In this document: in pieces, positions 30,860 through 40,152 of the stretch | Layout: every line of letters begins with the position of its first letter | Position numbering within the stretch: position 1 is the first letter of the stretch | Origin: Halomonas heilongjiangensis | Lineage (GTDB): Bacteria; Pseudomonadota; Gammaproteobacteria; Pseudomonadales; Halomonadaceae | Reading direction: 5' to 3' | Length of the DNA stretch: 63,686 bases | Assembly: GCF_002879645.1 (NCBI RefSeq) | Contig: NZ_PNRE01000008.1 | Location: forward strand, 1-63,686 | Notes under the pieces: generated by a model | Told to the model about the DNA's origin: nothing | Databases searched by the model: none | Seen by the model: only the letters and a program-made list of their open reading frames with translations | Program-made: the position numbers and the translations under genes

Positions 30860-31729
30860 TCAAACTCTGCTCGGCTTTTCAATCCTCAACTCCAATTTCG
30901 AAAACAGATAGATTGCATAAACCTTTAGATAATAATAAACCAGGAAGGCAACCGCTATCTCTCGAGCGTTCAAGCTCTTGTTTTCCATCAATTCCGGCAG
31001 GGTTTTCACCGGTGGAAACAACCCTCTCCATAGTCGGCTCTTGTCGAATCCATTAATGCTATGCATCCCCCCTGTCACTCTTTTCTTCTTGCCTACCAGC
31101 TCGTCAACCGTGCATCTTGCGGGATGGTAGACGGCGCAGTCTTCTCCAAAGGCGATTGTTTTTCCCATTGCTGTAGCGCGTCGATTCCATTCAATGTCTC
31201 CCCCGGACATCAAGTGATCATCAAAATGACCGACCTCGTCCATGACAACTCGCCATGTAAATAAATTCGCCGTCACCGAAACCCCCTTGGCAGCATTTTT
31301 TTTCTGGCGAAAAGCAAATGCCTTTTCATAAACCTCGGCCCATGACAGCCTGTCACCCTTGAAAAAAAGCTCGACGCGTCCCGCCACACGATCTACGCCT
31401 CTCTTTAAATGATTCGTCCCATTCAACAACCAGTCCGAGCCAGGGATGCAGTCTGAATCCGTAAAAGCTAATATCGTCCCTTGCGCAACCTTCAAAGCCG
31501 CGTTTCTAGCCGCATAGGATCCTGGGTTGCTCTCGTCTATCATCAGGAAGCCTTTCGGCAAGAAAAAGTCCTCGGGGGGAGTGTCCAGCGGATCATTGTT
31601 GACGACAATGACTTCATAGCTTGGCGTAGACGCATCCTGTTTTTCAATGGCCTCTAGACATGTCTTTAGCCTCGCCCAGTCACGAAAAGTCGGTATGATG
31701 ACTGATATCTCAACTTTTTTCTTTTCCAT
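30860..31729 (-). CDS. Glycosyltransferase family 2
   Basis: A 289-residue GT-A enzyme: ISVIIPTFRDWARLKTCLEA at the N-terminus, the nucleotide-sugar DxD-type motif in LAFTDSDCIPGSDW, SGGDIEWNRRATAMG (the ED/GDxEW region) and a C-terminal hydrophobic stretch (IAVAFLVYYYLKVYAIYLF) that suits membrane attachment. The ATG giving MEKKKVEIS is preferred over the upstream GTG because aggtgg precedes it. It adds a sugar to the growing lipid-linked unit. The gene is AT-rich. Confidence 0.9.
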   Translation of the reverse strand: MEKKKVEISVIIPTFRDWARLKTCLEAIEKQDASTPSYEVIVVNNDPLDTPPEDFFLPKGFLMIDESNPGSYAARNAALKVAQGTILAFTDSDCIPGSDWLLNGTNHLKRGVDRVAGRVELFFKGDRLSWAEVYEKAFAFRQKKNAAKGVSVTANLFTWRVVMDEVGHFDDHLMSGGDIEWNRRATAMGKTIAFGEDCAVYHPARCTVDELVGKKKRVTGGMHSINGFDKSRLWRGLFPPVKTLPELMENKSLNAREIAVAFLVYYYLKVYAIYLFSKLELRIEKPSRV

Positions 31730-31946
31730 TAATTCCACCTGTACGCCAGGAAGAAAAACTCGTTGCTCCCGACCAAGGATACATGGTGCTCTCGTTCGGG
31801 ATGCCGGGCGATGGCCAGCAACAGAAGAAAGAAAATACTTCGTCAGGAAGTGACGAGATCGACGACATGGATGACTGGACTTTCATTTATTCGACATCCG
31901 AGGCAATCACCGTGGTCAATCACTGCAGCTGGTGGCACGAAAACCA

Positions 31947-33404
31947 TTATCTTTTCTGAGCCTTCCCCCCTCCCATGATCAGGGCTGTCTTGCTCTTGTG
32001 CCGGCCGCTCTTTTCCGAAAACAAGAAGAACACAGGCACGGCCAGAGCCGCATAACATGCAATAGACATCAAGGCTCTCCACTCCCAACCGAGTCCATTG
32101 AGCTCCAACCACCACGGCAACAACATTGCACACGATCCCGCTGAGGCCGGAAGCAATGCAAACATGATGTCATGCTCCCTTACACTTATTTCACGGCGCA
32201 TCGCAGCATGGTGGGCAATCCTCGATGCCGTGTAATGCAGTACGACGCCCCAGGCCGCCCCCTGAAGGCCGAACCACAGCGTTCCCAGCCATATGGCCGG
32301 CAAGGCAACAAAAGTCGTATTGAGAAAGGAGATTCTAAAGGCTACCTGCGGTTTCCCGAGCCCCTTCAGCACCTCAGCCGGCGCCCCCGACATCGAAAAG
32401 ATCATGCTGGCTAGGGCCAGAATCTGTACTGGGGCGATCGCCTCGCTCCATGTTTCGGTGAATAGTGAAGGAATCAGCAGGTCGGCGTAGAGAATCAACA
32501 GCATCGCGAAAGGAAAGGTGGCCAGCGTAGTATAACGGACCACAGCCATATAATAGGGCTTGATGGCACTGGGATCATCCTGCAAGCGACTGTACACTGG
32601 AAACAGCACCTTGTTAACAACGGCATAGATCTGTAGCCTCATGACTTCTGTGAGAGTAAAGGCCAGTGTGTAAAAGCCAAGGGCCGATGCGCCCAGTAGC
32701 TTGCCTACAAGAATCACGTCCATATGTTTACGAAGGAAGAATAGCGTGCTGTTCGCTAGCGTGTAGACGCTGAACCCTCTCACGTCGTACAGGACAGCAA
32801 GGTTGAAACGCCATCTCGGTCGCCACGCGGCAAATCGCCACAGCAGCATGAGGGTCACAAGGCTGGCGACCAGCGTCTTTGCGACCAGGCTCCATACCCC
32901 GGCACCTGCCAGAGCGAGGCCGATGGCCGCGATGGAGGCCGTCATCACTCCGACCATTTCAGCCAGTACCAGCAACCGGAACTGCATTACACGCGTCAGT
33001 CGTACCTGTGGGATCGTGGATAATGCCTTTGCCCAGATGCTGAAACTCAAGGCCATCGCGATGGGAGCCAGGAGGGGCTCTTGGTAGAACCAGACCAGAA
33101 ACGGAACGCCAACCACCCACATGAAGGCGACCATCAAGCCGCCGGTAATGGTCAGGAACCAGAAGGCGCTGTCGTAACGCAGCAGGGATCCTTTGTCACG
33201 TTTGCGCTGGATCAGTGCTTTCTGGATGCCGAGATCGGCGAATATAGAGAGAAACCCGGACCCCACCAGCACCATCGAAACGAGCCCGAACTGCTCGGGA
33301 AGCAGCAGCCGAGCCAGGACGAGCTTGACGAACAGGCTCAATCCCTTGTTGACGACCAGGTTGACTCCCGTCCACACCATCCCCTTCGATATTCTTTTTC
33401 GCAT
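31947..33404 (-). CDS. Wzx-like polysaccharide flippase (MOP superfamily)
   Basis: A 485-residue integral membrane protein with about 12-14 hydrophobic segments, beginning MRKRISKGMVWTGVNLVVNKG and ARLLLPEQFGLVSMVLVGSG, the usual start of lipopolysaccharide-biosynthesis flippases. It should move undecaprenyl-linked repeat units across the inner membrane for polymerisation by the Wzy-like protein. Length fits the MOP family. It lies between the GT2 gene (217-base gap) and the wzc-like gene (110-base gap) in the same direction. Confidence 0.9.
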   Translation of the reverse strand: MRKRISKGMVWTGVNLVVNKGLSLFVKLVLARLLLPEQFGLVSMVLVGSGFLSIFADLGIQKALIQRKRDKGSLLRYDSAFWFLTITGGLMVAFMWVVGVPFLVWFYQEPLLAPIAMALSFSIWAKALSTIPQVRLTRVMQFRLLVLAEMVGVMTASIAAIGLALAGAGVWSLVAKTLVASLVTLMLLWRFAAWRPRWRFNLAVLYDVRGFSVYTLANSTLFFLRKHMDVILVGKLLGASALGFYTLAFTLTEVMRLQIYAVVNKVLFPVYSRLQDDPSAIKPYYMAVVRYTTLATFPFAMLLILYADLLIPSLFTETWSEAIAPVQILALASMIFSMSGAPAEVLKGLGKPQVAFRISFLNTTFVALPAIWLGTLWFGLQGAAWGVVLHYTASRIAHHAAMRREISVREHDIMFALLPASAGSCAMLLPWWLELNGLGWEWRALMSIACYAALAVPVFFLFSEKSGRHKSKTALIMGGGKAQKR

Positions 33405-33514
33405 GAGTTGTCTTGTCCGGAATCGCCATGAACACCACGCAGGTTTTCGATCGGTGCGGCACTCGCATGGTCGCTTTCGACGCTAGCCGCTTCCTTCAGG
33501 GCGAGACCGAGGGC

Positions 33515-35785
33515 CTAGCGATACTGGTAGAAGTAATATCCGCCATACTGCCCGGCAGCCGAGGAGGCCCTGCGCTCCATGGCATTGAGAATCACTCCCT
33601 GGACTTCCAGTCCATTGCTTTCCAGGCGACGCTTGGCGGCCAGGATCTCGTTTACCGAGTTGGTTTCGAAGCGCGCCACGAGCAGGGTGGTGTCACAATG
33701 GTTACCGACCACGCTGGCGTCTGTCACGGCCAGCACCGGCGGGGTATCGATGATGACCAGGTCGAATCGCTCCCCGAGTTGCTGCATGGTCTCGGCGAAG
33801 CGCGGATGCATCAGCAGTTCCGAGGGGTTCGGCGGCGCAGTGCCCCGCGTGATCAGCCAGTAGTCGTCGATGCCGGTGGGTTGGATGATGTCATCCAGCG
33901 AGACCTGCCCCGCGAGATAATCGGCGAGCCCATCCGCGCTCTGCTTGCCGAACGCATGGTGAATCTGCCCCTTGCGCAGATCCGCATCGATGAGCAGCAC
34001 TCTCATGCCAGCCTTGGCAGCCACGGCACTGAGGTTGATGCATACGAAGCTCTTGCCAACACCGGGACTGGGGCCGGTGATCATCAGTCGGTTGTTGCGG
34101 CCCTCGAGCATGACGAAATGCAAGCTTGTGCGCAGGCCTCGAATCGCCTCCACTGCCACATCGGTTGGATCCCGGTCGGCCAGTACGCCGGCCATGATCT
34201 CTTTGGGCGAATGACTGCCCCGTTTCTTGACCCGCCGCTCCAGGCTCTGCTGATGGTTCGAGAACGGGATGGCGGCATACACCGGGAGACCCGCCGCCTC
34301 GATCTGGTCGGGGCTCTCCACTCCCTGGCGAAGCAGGGAACGCAGCATCACGCTGCCGATGGCGATCATCAACCCCAACAGGGTAGCCAGGATGACGATC
34401 AGTCGTTTTCTCGGGGCAATCAAGCCGCTGAGCTGTGCCCGGTCGATGATTCTCACGTTGCCGATGGTGCCCGCCTTGGCGACCTCGAGCTCCTGTACCT
34501 TGTTGAGGACGTTGACGTAGATCGCCTGTGTTACCTCCACGTCACGCGTCATGCGCACCACCTCCTGTTGAGCGGCGGGTAGTTCGTTCACCCGGGCGTT
34601 CAACTCGGCGCGCTCGCCCTCCAGATGTCGCTTCTGTCTGAGCAAGGTCTGATAGCTGGGATGGCTGGAGGTATAGCGCTGTGCCAGCTCCGCTTCCTGG
34701 AATTCCAGCTCGTTGAGGCGGCCTTCGATATCGATATAGCGCTGGATGGCGGCCTGAGCCTCACTGGAGAGATCCACGCTATCGAGTTCCGCTCGATAGC
34801 CGTTCAGTTTCTGCTCGGCCTGGGTGAGTTGGCTGCGCAGTTCGGGGACCTGCTCTCCCAGAAAGGCCAGGCTCTGTTCGGCCTGGGCCGACTGCCGCTC
34901 GACATTCTGTGTCAGAAAGGTCTCGGCAACGGCATCCAACGAGCGCAATATCTCCTCTGGATCGGGGCCGGTCATGGTAAGACGCAGCATCCCGGTCGAT
35001 GAGCTTCGCCCACCCACTTCGGCGACCTCCAGCCGGCCTCCGATGGAACCTATGGCCGAGGCGCGATGGCGCCGGTTCAGAGTGAACTGCACGCCCGGGG
35101 GGGCATCGAAGGCATCGATGCGCAGCAAGAGCTGGTTATCGAGGAAGGTGCTGACCTCTCTCAGGGCGCCGCTCCCGACGGGTTGACCATTGATCAGCAC
35201 CTGGTACCGAGTGCCGATATCGCGTTCCACGGTGATATCCTGACCGTGCCACTGCTCGGCCAACTCGAAGCGCCCCACCTCGATGCTCTCCCCGCCCCAT
35301 ACATAGGGCAATCGCTTCATGAAATCCGGCTGTGGAATACCGCTTCTCAGTACATAGTCGCCGATATACGGAATGGCGAGAGGAAATTCCGGCCGCTTGA
35401 TTCCGCGACGCACTATGTACTCACCGATGATCGGAACCGTGACAGGCTGTATGGTCGTATCCTGCCCCAGTCGATCGACGACCTGCCCCAGCACCATGCG
35501 CGACAGTAGAATCTGCACTTCAGCCGAGGTGTTCGTTTCATTGCTTTCACCAAGGACGTTTCTCAGATCACCCAGTGGACTCACGGTAGACCTTCGCTCG
35601 ACCTGTACTAGCGCATCGCCTTGGTAAATGGGAGTCGCCATCATTCCATAGGTGATACCACATAGCGTGAAGAACAACGTTACGGATACAATCAGCCACT
35701 TGTGATCAATCAGGATGCCGAAGATTCGACCAAGATCGATCACCTCTTCCCTTGAGTCACGCTGAATTGAATTGGACATGGTCAT
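33515..35785 (-). CDS. wzc: Wzc-like tyrosine autokinase and polysaccharide co-polymerase
   Basis: A 756-residue inner-membrane protein. It has a Wzz domain with a first membrane helix (LIVSVTLFFTLCGITYG) near residue 40, a long periplasmic coiled-coil region, a second membrane helix (LIVILATLLGLMIAIGSVML) near 450, and a C-terminal BY-kinase. The kinase motifs are Walker A GPSPGVGKS, Walker A-prime LLIDADLRKG and Walker B LVIIDTPPVL, and the chain ends in a tyrosine cluster, YGGYYFYQYR. It controls chain length and export through autophosphorylation. The start is at ATG 35785; a GTG two codons earlier and an ATG two codons later are alternatives. No wza or wzb is visible beside it. Confidence 0.94.
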   Translation of the reverse strand: MTMSNSIQRDSREEVIDLGRIFGILIDHKWLIVSVTLFFTLCGITYGMMATPIYQGDALVQVERRSTVSPLGDLRNVLGESNETNTSAEVQILLSRMVLGQVVDRLGQDTTIQPVTVPIIGEYIVRRGIKRPEFPLAIPYIGDYVLRSGIPQPDFMKRLPYVWGGESIEVGRFELAEQWHGQDITVERDIGTRYQVLINGQPVGSGALREVSTFLDNQLLLRIDAFDAPPGVQFTLNRRHRASAIGSIGGRLEVAEVGGRSSSTGMLRLTMTGPDPEEILRSLDAVAETFLTQNVERQSAQAEQSLAFLGEQVPELRSQLTQAEQKLNGYRAELDSVDLSSEAQAAIQRYIDIEGRLNELEFQEAELAQRYTSSHPSYQTLLRQKRHLEGERAELNARVNELPAAQQEVVRMTRDVEVTQAIYVNVLNKVQELEVAKAGTIGNVRIIDRAQLSGLIAPRKRLIVILATLLGLMIAIGSVMLRSLLRQGVESPDQIEAAGLPVYAAIPFSNHQQSLERRVKKRGSHSPKEIMAGVLADRDPTDVAVEAIRGLRTSLHFVMLEGRNNRLMITGPSPGVGKSFVCINLSAVAAKAGMRVLLIDADLRKGQIHHAFGKQSADGLADYLAGQVSLDDIIQPTGIDDYWLITRGTAPPNPSELLMHPRFAETMQQLGERFDLVIIDTPPVLAVTDASVVGNHCDTTLLVARFETNSVNEILAAKRRLESNGLEVQGVILNAMERRASSAAGQYGGYYFYQYR

Positions 35786-36774
35786 TACCACTTTTCGCTA
35801 GGGACAAGGCCTTTCACATCGAAAAGCCCTGGTATTGGGCGTGACCCGGTTCATGAACAAGCCGGGAGGGTGCGAAGCCAGCTCGTCATCGACGCCACCG
35901 GCCCGGGCCAGGGCCTCGGTCAGAGGATGCGCTCATTGCCAGCGCAGGGCAGCCGGGGGCTGGGTAGCTGTCCCGCCGCGGCGGGGGATAGGCGGAAGCA
36001 TCACTGGTCCTTCCAGCCATCATGGTTGAACGGCATGTCATGCCGTGTGACGGCCAGGTTCCCCCAATTTTCTCATCATATGGAACCAGTTTATTTCGTA
36101 TATCCCGAGATTAACCGCACCTTTCGTCATGTCGTATGCATTAGATAGGTCATATAGTGCAGTCCTGGACACGCTACAGATAGGTCATATAGTGCAGTCC
36201 TGGACACGCTACCGCCCGGGAGTCTTCACGTGGCATTCTCCGAAGCCGTCATGCGCAGATATATGATATGGACCAGCGGGCCATTTTTTCCATGAAAGTG
36301 GCACATGAAACGAAACATCGACCTTTAGCTACATAAGATTACATAGAGTGAGGAGGAACTGCATTCCTTATTTTCCTCATACTTTTTCTTCACATATCTC
36401 ATTATTAAACTCGAGAAACTGACACTAGTTGAGTAATCCCCACACGGGGCAGCGAGACACACAGCAGCCCTCGCCTTTCCGCCAAGGGTGCGACGACTCC
36501 CCCTGCCCGCCTGGATACCAGCGCAGTCGTGAACCAGGACAGCTGGACAGCAATGTCCGACGCACCAGCGGCACGATTTTCCCCGGGCTTCGATGGATAA
36601 ATCAGGTTAGCATGGCGAGTGTCTCATTCCCCTTCATGATAATTTTGAGACTATAGATGGCATGAACTTCAGCAACTCAACGGCTTGAGTCTTTGTGCTG
36701 GAAAAACTATCTTCAAGAATGACAACCTGAACTCACGCGATACCTGCCCACCCTCCCAGGCGAGGACTGCCGCA
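35786..36774. other. Large non-coding region between wzc and the lasso precursor
   Basis: 989 bases with short open frames that show no recognisable protein features. It should hold the promoter of the minus-strand wzc operon and that of the plus-strand lasso precursor. It contains a perfect 35-base tandem duplication (36143-36212) and an AT-rich stretch at about 36240-36430. Candidate -10-like sequences (gataat, tatagaa-like) lie at about 36635-36660, but no -35 match at standard spacing is convincing. Confidence 0.5.
36143..36212. repeat. Perfect 35-bp tandem duplication
   Basis: Positions 36143-36177 and 36178-36212 are identical, each starting agataggtcatatagtgcag and ending in gacacgctac. 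The copies abut with no spacer. They lie in the non-coding region between the divergent wzc operon and lasso precursor gene. Confidence 0.95.
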
Positions 36775-36939
36775 ATGGATAACACTAGTACACACCGTGA
36801 AGAGAAGCGTACGTGGATATCCCCCGAGCTTACGAAAATCAGCATCGAGGAAACCTTGGGTGGTGTAATGTCAAACCCCTCTGAAGTGCGGTCGGGCAAC
36901 CCGAATGCGCCGGGAGATCCCAACTTCGGCATGAGCTGA
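36775..36939 (+). CDS. Lasso peptide precursor
   Basis: A 54-residue peptide. The leader (1-28) has WISPELTKISIEETL, which resembles the lasso leader rule Y-x-x-P-x-L with a conserved Thr at -2 (Thr27), except that Trp replaces Tyr, no Gly follows and the spacing to Thr is two shorter. Cleavage after Leu28 gives a 26-residue core that starts GGVMSNPSE (29-37). Gly1 and Glu9 are placed exactly for a nine-residue macrolactam ring, leaving a 17-residue tail rich in Gly, Asn and Pro that ends FGMS with a C-terminal Ser. The ATG is preceded by gagga at about nine bases; upstream in-frame codons lack similarity. A strong terminator follows, and the biosynthetic genes lie at 37.1-44.1 kb. Confidence 0.88.
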   Translation: MDNTSTHREEKRTWISPELTKISIEETLGGVMSNPSEVRSGNPNAPGDPNFGMS

Positions 36940-36999
36940 GCCGCTTGTCCGGCACAGCATCACGTGTCGGCGGGGAAGCACCGGGCGAAACCTCGGACA

Positions 37000-37047
37000 G
37001 CCACCCGGAGCGACTGCGTCGCGCAGCGTGTCCCGGGTGGCTTTTTT
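37000..37047 (+). terminator. Rho-independent terminator of the lasso precursor gene
   Basis: Stem gccacccgg (37000-37008) pairs with ccgggtggc (37033-37041), the loop holding a further small hairpin, followed by six T residues (37042-37047). It lies 60 bases after the precursor stop, so the precursor is made as a short monocistronic transcript. Confidence 0.9.
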
Positions 37048-37070
37048 GCTGTCCTCTCGTTTATGTTCCC

Positions 37071-38879
37071 TTACCGATAATGGTGCGCCTGGCGACTGAA
37101 AAGTTCGCAGTAGATGCCCTGTTGACCGATCAGCTCGTCATGAGACCCGGTTTCTTTAATCACCCCCTTGTCCAGGACGTATATGACATCCGCCAGGCGC
37201 ACCGTCGACAGGCGATGGCTGATGATCAGCGCGGCTCGGTGGTCGATGCGCTCACGAAAGTTCTCGAACAGCTCGAACTCTGCTCCAGGGTCCAGTGCAC
37301 TGGTCGGTTCGTCGAGGATGATAACGCTCGAGTGGTGCATGAAGGCCCTGGCGAGGGCTATCTTCTGCCACTGTCCGATGCTGATCTCCTGGCCCTCGTC
37401 GAAGATGCGCGTCAGGCGCGTATCGTAGCCCTGCGCAAGCTCCCGGATGAAGGCATCGGCACCGGCACGCACCGCGGCCTCCTCGACGCGAGACGTCTCG
37501 GCAGGCTGTCGAATGTCTCCGAAGCGAATGTTGTCGCGTACCGATGCCGCGTAGTGCGCGTAATCCTGGAAGATCACGCTGAACAGGCGGCGATACTCCA
37601 CCAGGCCATAATCGCGAATGTCGCTGCCATCCAGGGTGATACGCCCTCTCACGGGGTCATAGAGCCGGCATAGCAACTTGACCAATGAGGTCTTGCCGGA
37701 GCCATTGGCACCCACCAGGGCGACGATCTGACCGGGACGGATGGCCAGGTCGATCTCCTTCAGCACCGGGATGTCGCTTCCCGGGTAGCAGAACGTCACC
37801 CCTTCCAGGCGAATCCCCTCCCGCAGCGGCTCGGGTATCGGAACGGGATGCTCGGGTTGACTGATCACCGGGCGGATATCGAGAAACTCGAACAGCAGCC
37901 CGAGGAACAAGTGGTCCTCGTGGAGCCGGGCCAGTTGCTGCACCAGCTCCTGGCCCATGGACTGGGCGCGCTGAAAGATCAGCAGGAACAGTACCAGGTC
38001 GCCAACGCTGTTGTGCCCCTCGGCGGTCTGCCACGCCAGGAAGGCCAGGGCACCGAAGAAGGCCAGGGTCGCGATGCTCGCGACAGCGAGTTCGACCCGT
38101 GTCCGTCGCCGGGTGATACGCAGGCGCTCGCGACGGATCACCCCCCGCAGTTCGGTGTACTGCTCCCGAAGGTAGTCGCCCAACTGGTTGAGGCGCAGCT
38201 CCTTGGCATTGACATCGGAGGTCATCAACCAGTCGAGATAGCCGGCACGACGCTCCATCTGGGTACGACGACGCTGCCAGGTGTAGAGTTGCCGGGTAAA
38301 GCGAATTCGCACCAGCAGTGCCGGCAAGATCGCGACCAGCAGCACCGGCAGCAACAACCAGTCGATGGTCACGATCAGGCCGGTGATGGCGGCCAACATC
38401 ACGCAGTTCTTGATCAGCATCATCAGGTTTCCGACCACCTGCACCGGACGTTGATTGCCGGCCTCGCGTGCCCGCTGCAGGGTATCGAAGTAGCGTGGGC
38501 TCTCGTAGAAGGCGAGGTCGGCTCGCACGGCCCGGACATGGATCTCGTGATCGATATGCTCGGCCATCAGCAGCCCCTGGGCCTCTCTCGCCAGGCTCGC
38601 CATGCTCCGCGCCGACAGATACGCGAGGGTGCAGCCGCCCGTCAGGGCCACGGACCATAACACCGTCCGCGTCGCACTCGGCGACGGTTCGCTGCCCAGC
38701 ATCATGGTGACCACATCGACCAACTGCTTGAGCAGATAGAGCACGGCCAGCCCGAAGAGTATCTCCAGGGCCATCAGCACCGTGCCTGCCAGCGTCCAGT
38801 AACGACTGCTCTGCCACAGCATCGGCAAGATGCGACGCAGTGAGAGGAAGGGAGCGAACACCCCGTCGAGCCGGCTCAT
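37071..38879 (-). CDS. ABC transporter, lasso peptide exporter (D protein)
   Basis: A 602-residue half-transporter. The N-terminal about 330 residues hold about six membrane helices, and the C-terminal nucleotide-binding domain has Walker A GANGSGKTS, a signature ISIGQWQKIALARA (Gln-Trp variant of LSGGQ), Walker B VIILDEPTSALD and the H-loop ISHRLS. In lasso clusters such a protein exports the mature peptide and gives self-immunity. There is no N-terminal peptidase domain, as expected when B2 cleaves the leader. The ATG is preferred; a TTG six codons upstream is possible. It is convergent with the precursor gene and starts shortly after the nucleotidyltransferase gene. Confidence 0.9.
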   Translation of the reverse strand: MSRLDGVFAPFLSLRRILPMLWQSSRYWTLAGTVLMALEILFGLAVLYLLKQLVDVVTMMLGSEPSPSATRTVLWSVALTGGCTLAYLSARSMASLAREAQGLLMAEHIDHEIHVRAVRADLAFYESPRYFDTLQRAREAGNQRPVQVVGNLMMLIKNCVMLAAITGLIVTIDWLLLPVLLVAILPALLVRIRFTRQLYTWQRRRTQMERRAGYLDWLMTSDVNAKELRLNQLGDYLREQYTELRGVIRRERLRITRRRTRVELAVASIATLAFFGALAFLAWQTAEGHNSVGDLVLFLLIFQRAQSMGQELVQQLARLHEDHLFLGLLFEFLDIRPVISQPEHPVPIPEPLREGIRLEGVTFCYPGSDIPVLKEIDLAIRPGQIVALVGANGSGKTSLVKLLCRLYDPVRGRITLDGSDIRDYGLVEYRRLFSVIFQDYAHYAASVRDNIRFGDIRQPAETSRVEEAAVRAGADAFIRELAQGYDTRLTRIFDEGQEISIGQWQKIALARAFMHHSSVIILDEPTSALDPGAEFELFENFRERIDHRAALIISHRLSTVRLADVIYVLDKGVIKETGSHDELIGQQGIYCELFSRQAHHYR

Positions 38880-38901
38880 GGACTGCAACGGCTCCAACCG
38901 T

Positions 38902-40152
38902 TCATGGCCGCCGCCGGCCGGTGGTGATGCGTGAGTATGTCTTCCGGATGGGTCGGCTCAAGCGATAGACCCACTGCCAGCGACGGGGCAGTGGCCACCG
39001 GTGGTAATCGGCATAGGTCGGGAGAAGGAATTTCAGGATGCCCTGCATGCGTCCATGCAGCCTGTGTCGCCGGGAGGCCTGCCAGGCAAACGCGAAGTCC
39101 TTCGACATCCTCGTCTTCCGCAGCGCCATTTCTTCCTCCCAGCCGCCCTGGAGCGCCGTCAGGCAGGCCCCGAGCAAGTCCCGGCCATTCCGGGAAATGG
39201 TGGCTTCATCCCATGGGCCGGGAGTCGAGAGCACCCGATACAGTTCCAGGCTGGCCTCCAGCGTGGTGCCGAGCCGGCGCCGCATCGCACAGGCCTTGAC
39301 CGCCTCCGGGTCGAAGCTCGCATGCCGCTGGATGGCATCGATGTCCATCAACCAGTGCAAGTGCGACCAATGGTGGCGAGTGTGATGAAGGCACGCATAG
39401 ACGAACAGCTCCGCGGTGGGCATGACGGCCATCGGGGTACCGTCCAGCGTGTGCTGCTCGGCATCGTCCAGCAGCGCCCCTGTGGCATAGAGCATCCGGG
39501 AACCATCGATCTGCTGGTGGATCTCGATCGGCGCCCCCTGGGGGGACAGCAGCGACACGACCCGGTGCACATTCGCCGCAAAGGCCAAGCCACCGGGATC
39601 CCGGCCCAGCCCCTTCGGCATATAGGGGGTATAGCCCCTGTCCACTGCAGCCTGGAGAAGGCCGACCAGTTGCTCGGGTGACACCAGCACATCGATATCC
39701 CGACAGAATCGTAACCCCGGATCGTCATAGTAGCGCGCCGCCAGGCTAGGCCCCTTGAAGAACAGATGCGGGATGCCGAGGGGAACCAGCAGTTCGTCGC
39801 GCAATTGCCGCTGCGCGGCGGACATGAACAGGTTGTGCTGGATGACGGCGAGACAATCGCGCTTCATGTCACGCCACTGGTCCTGGGAGAGCCCTTCCGC
39901 CTCGAGCAGCCGCAGGTGTCGATACACCACCGGCAGGATGAAGCGCTGCCTCGCCTCATGGGTCACCCGCGCCCAGTCCGTGATCCGCTGGCAAAGCGCA
40001 CGTGCTGCCTGGGACTGAGCATCGTCGAGTTCCAGGCGGGCCAGCAACAGCAACAGCTGCAGCACCGGATCGAGTGGCGGATGAAGGCGCGGTGGAGACA
40101 TGGCAAGCCTGCCCTGGTCGAAGACCCGATCTCGGAACGCTGTTTTCGACAT
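38902..40152 (-). CDS. Nucleotidyltransferase-family protein of the lasso cluster
   Basis: About 416 residues. The core shows GIPHLFFKGPSLAARYY (Lys133, Gly134) and RFCRDIDVLVSPEQLVGLL with the Asp pair Asp152/Asp154. This matches the uncharacterised nucleotidyltransferase family (NTP_transf_5 type) found in many lasso clusters, often together with an HPr-kinase-like gene. The role in lasso maturation is not settled; a tailoring role on the phosphorylated peptide is one idea. The start is uncertain: ATG at 40152 or 40101, neither with a strong ribosome site. It precedes the exporter gene by about 20 bases and is divergent from the B2 gene. Confidence 0.82.
   Translation of the reverse strand: MSKTAFRDRVFDQGRLAMSPPRLHPPLDPVLQLLLLLARLELDDAQSQAARALCQRITDWARVTHEARQRFILPVVYRHLRLLEAEGLSQDQWRDMKRDCLAVIQHNLFMSAAQRQLRDELLVPLGIPHLFFKGPSLAARYYDDPGLRFCRDIDVLVSPEQLVGLLQAAVDRGYTPYMPKGLGRDPGGLAFAANVHRVVSLLSPQGAPIEIHQQIDGSRMLYATGALLDDAEQHTLDGTPMAVMPTAELFVYACLHHTRHHWSHLHWLMDIDAIQRHASFDPEAVKACAMRRRLGTTLEASLELYRVLSTPGPWDEATISRNGRDLLGACLTALQGGWEEEMALRKTRMSKDFAFAWQASRRHRLHGRMQGILKFLLPTYADYHRWPLPRRWQWVYRLSRPIRKTYSRITTGRRRP

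Noticed and set aside
36429..36656. Small open frame before the lasso precursor, as a possible second precursor
   Set aside because: It lacks the leader motif, a Thr at -2 and a Gly followed by Glu or Asp at positions 7-9.
36775..36939. Alternative core start at Gly30 with ring to Glu at position 8
   Set aside because: It would put Leu at -2 instead of the conserved Thr; start at Gly29 satisfies both Thr(-2) and Glu9.
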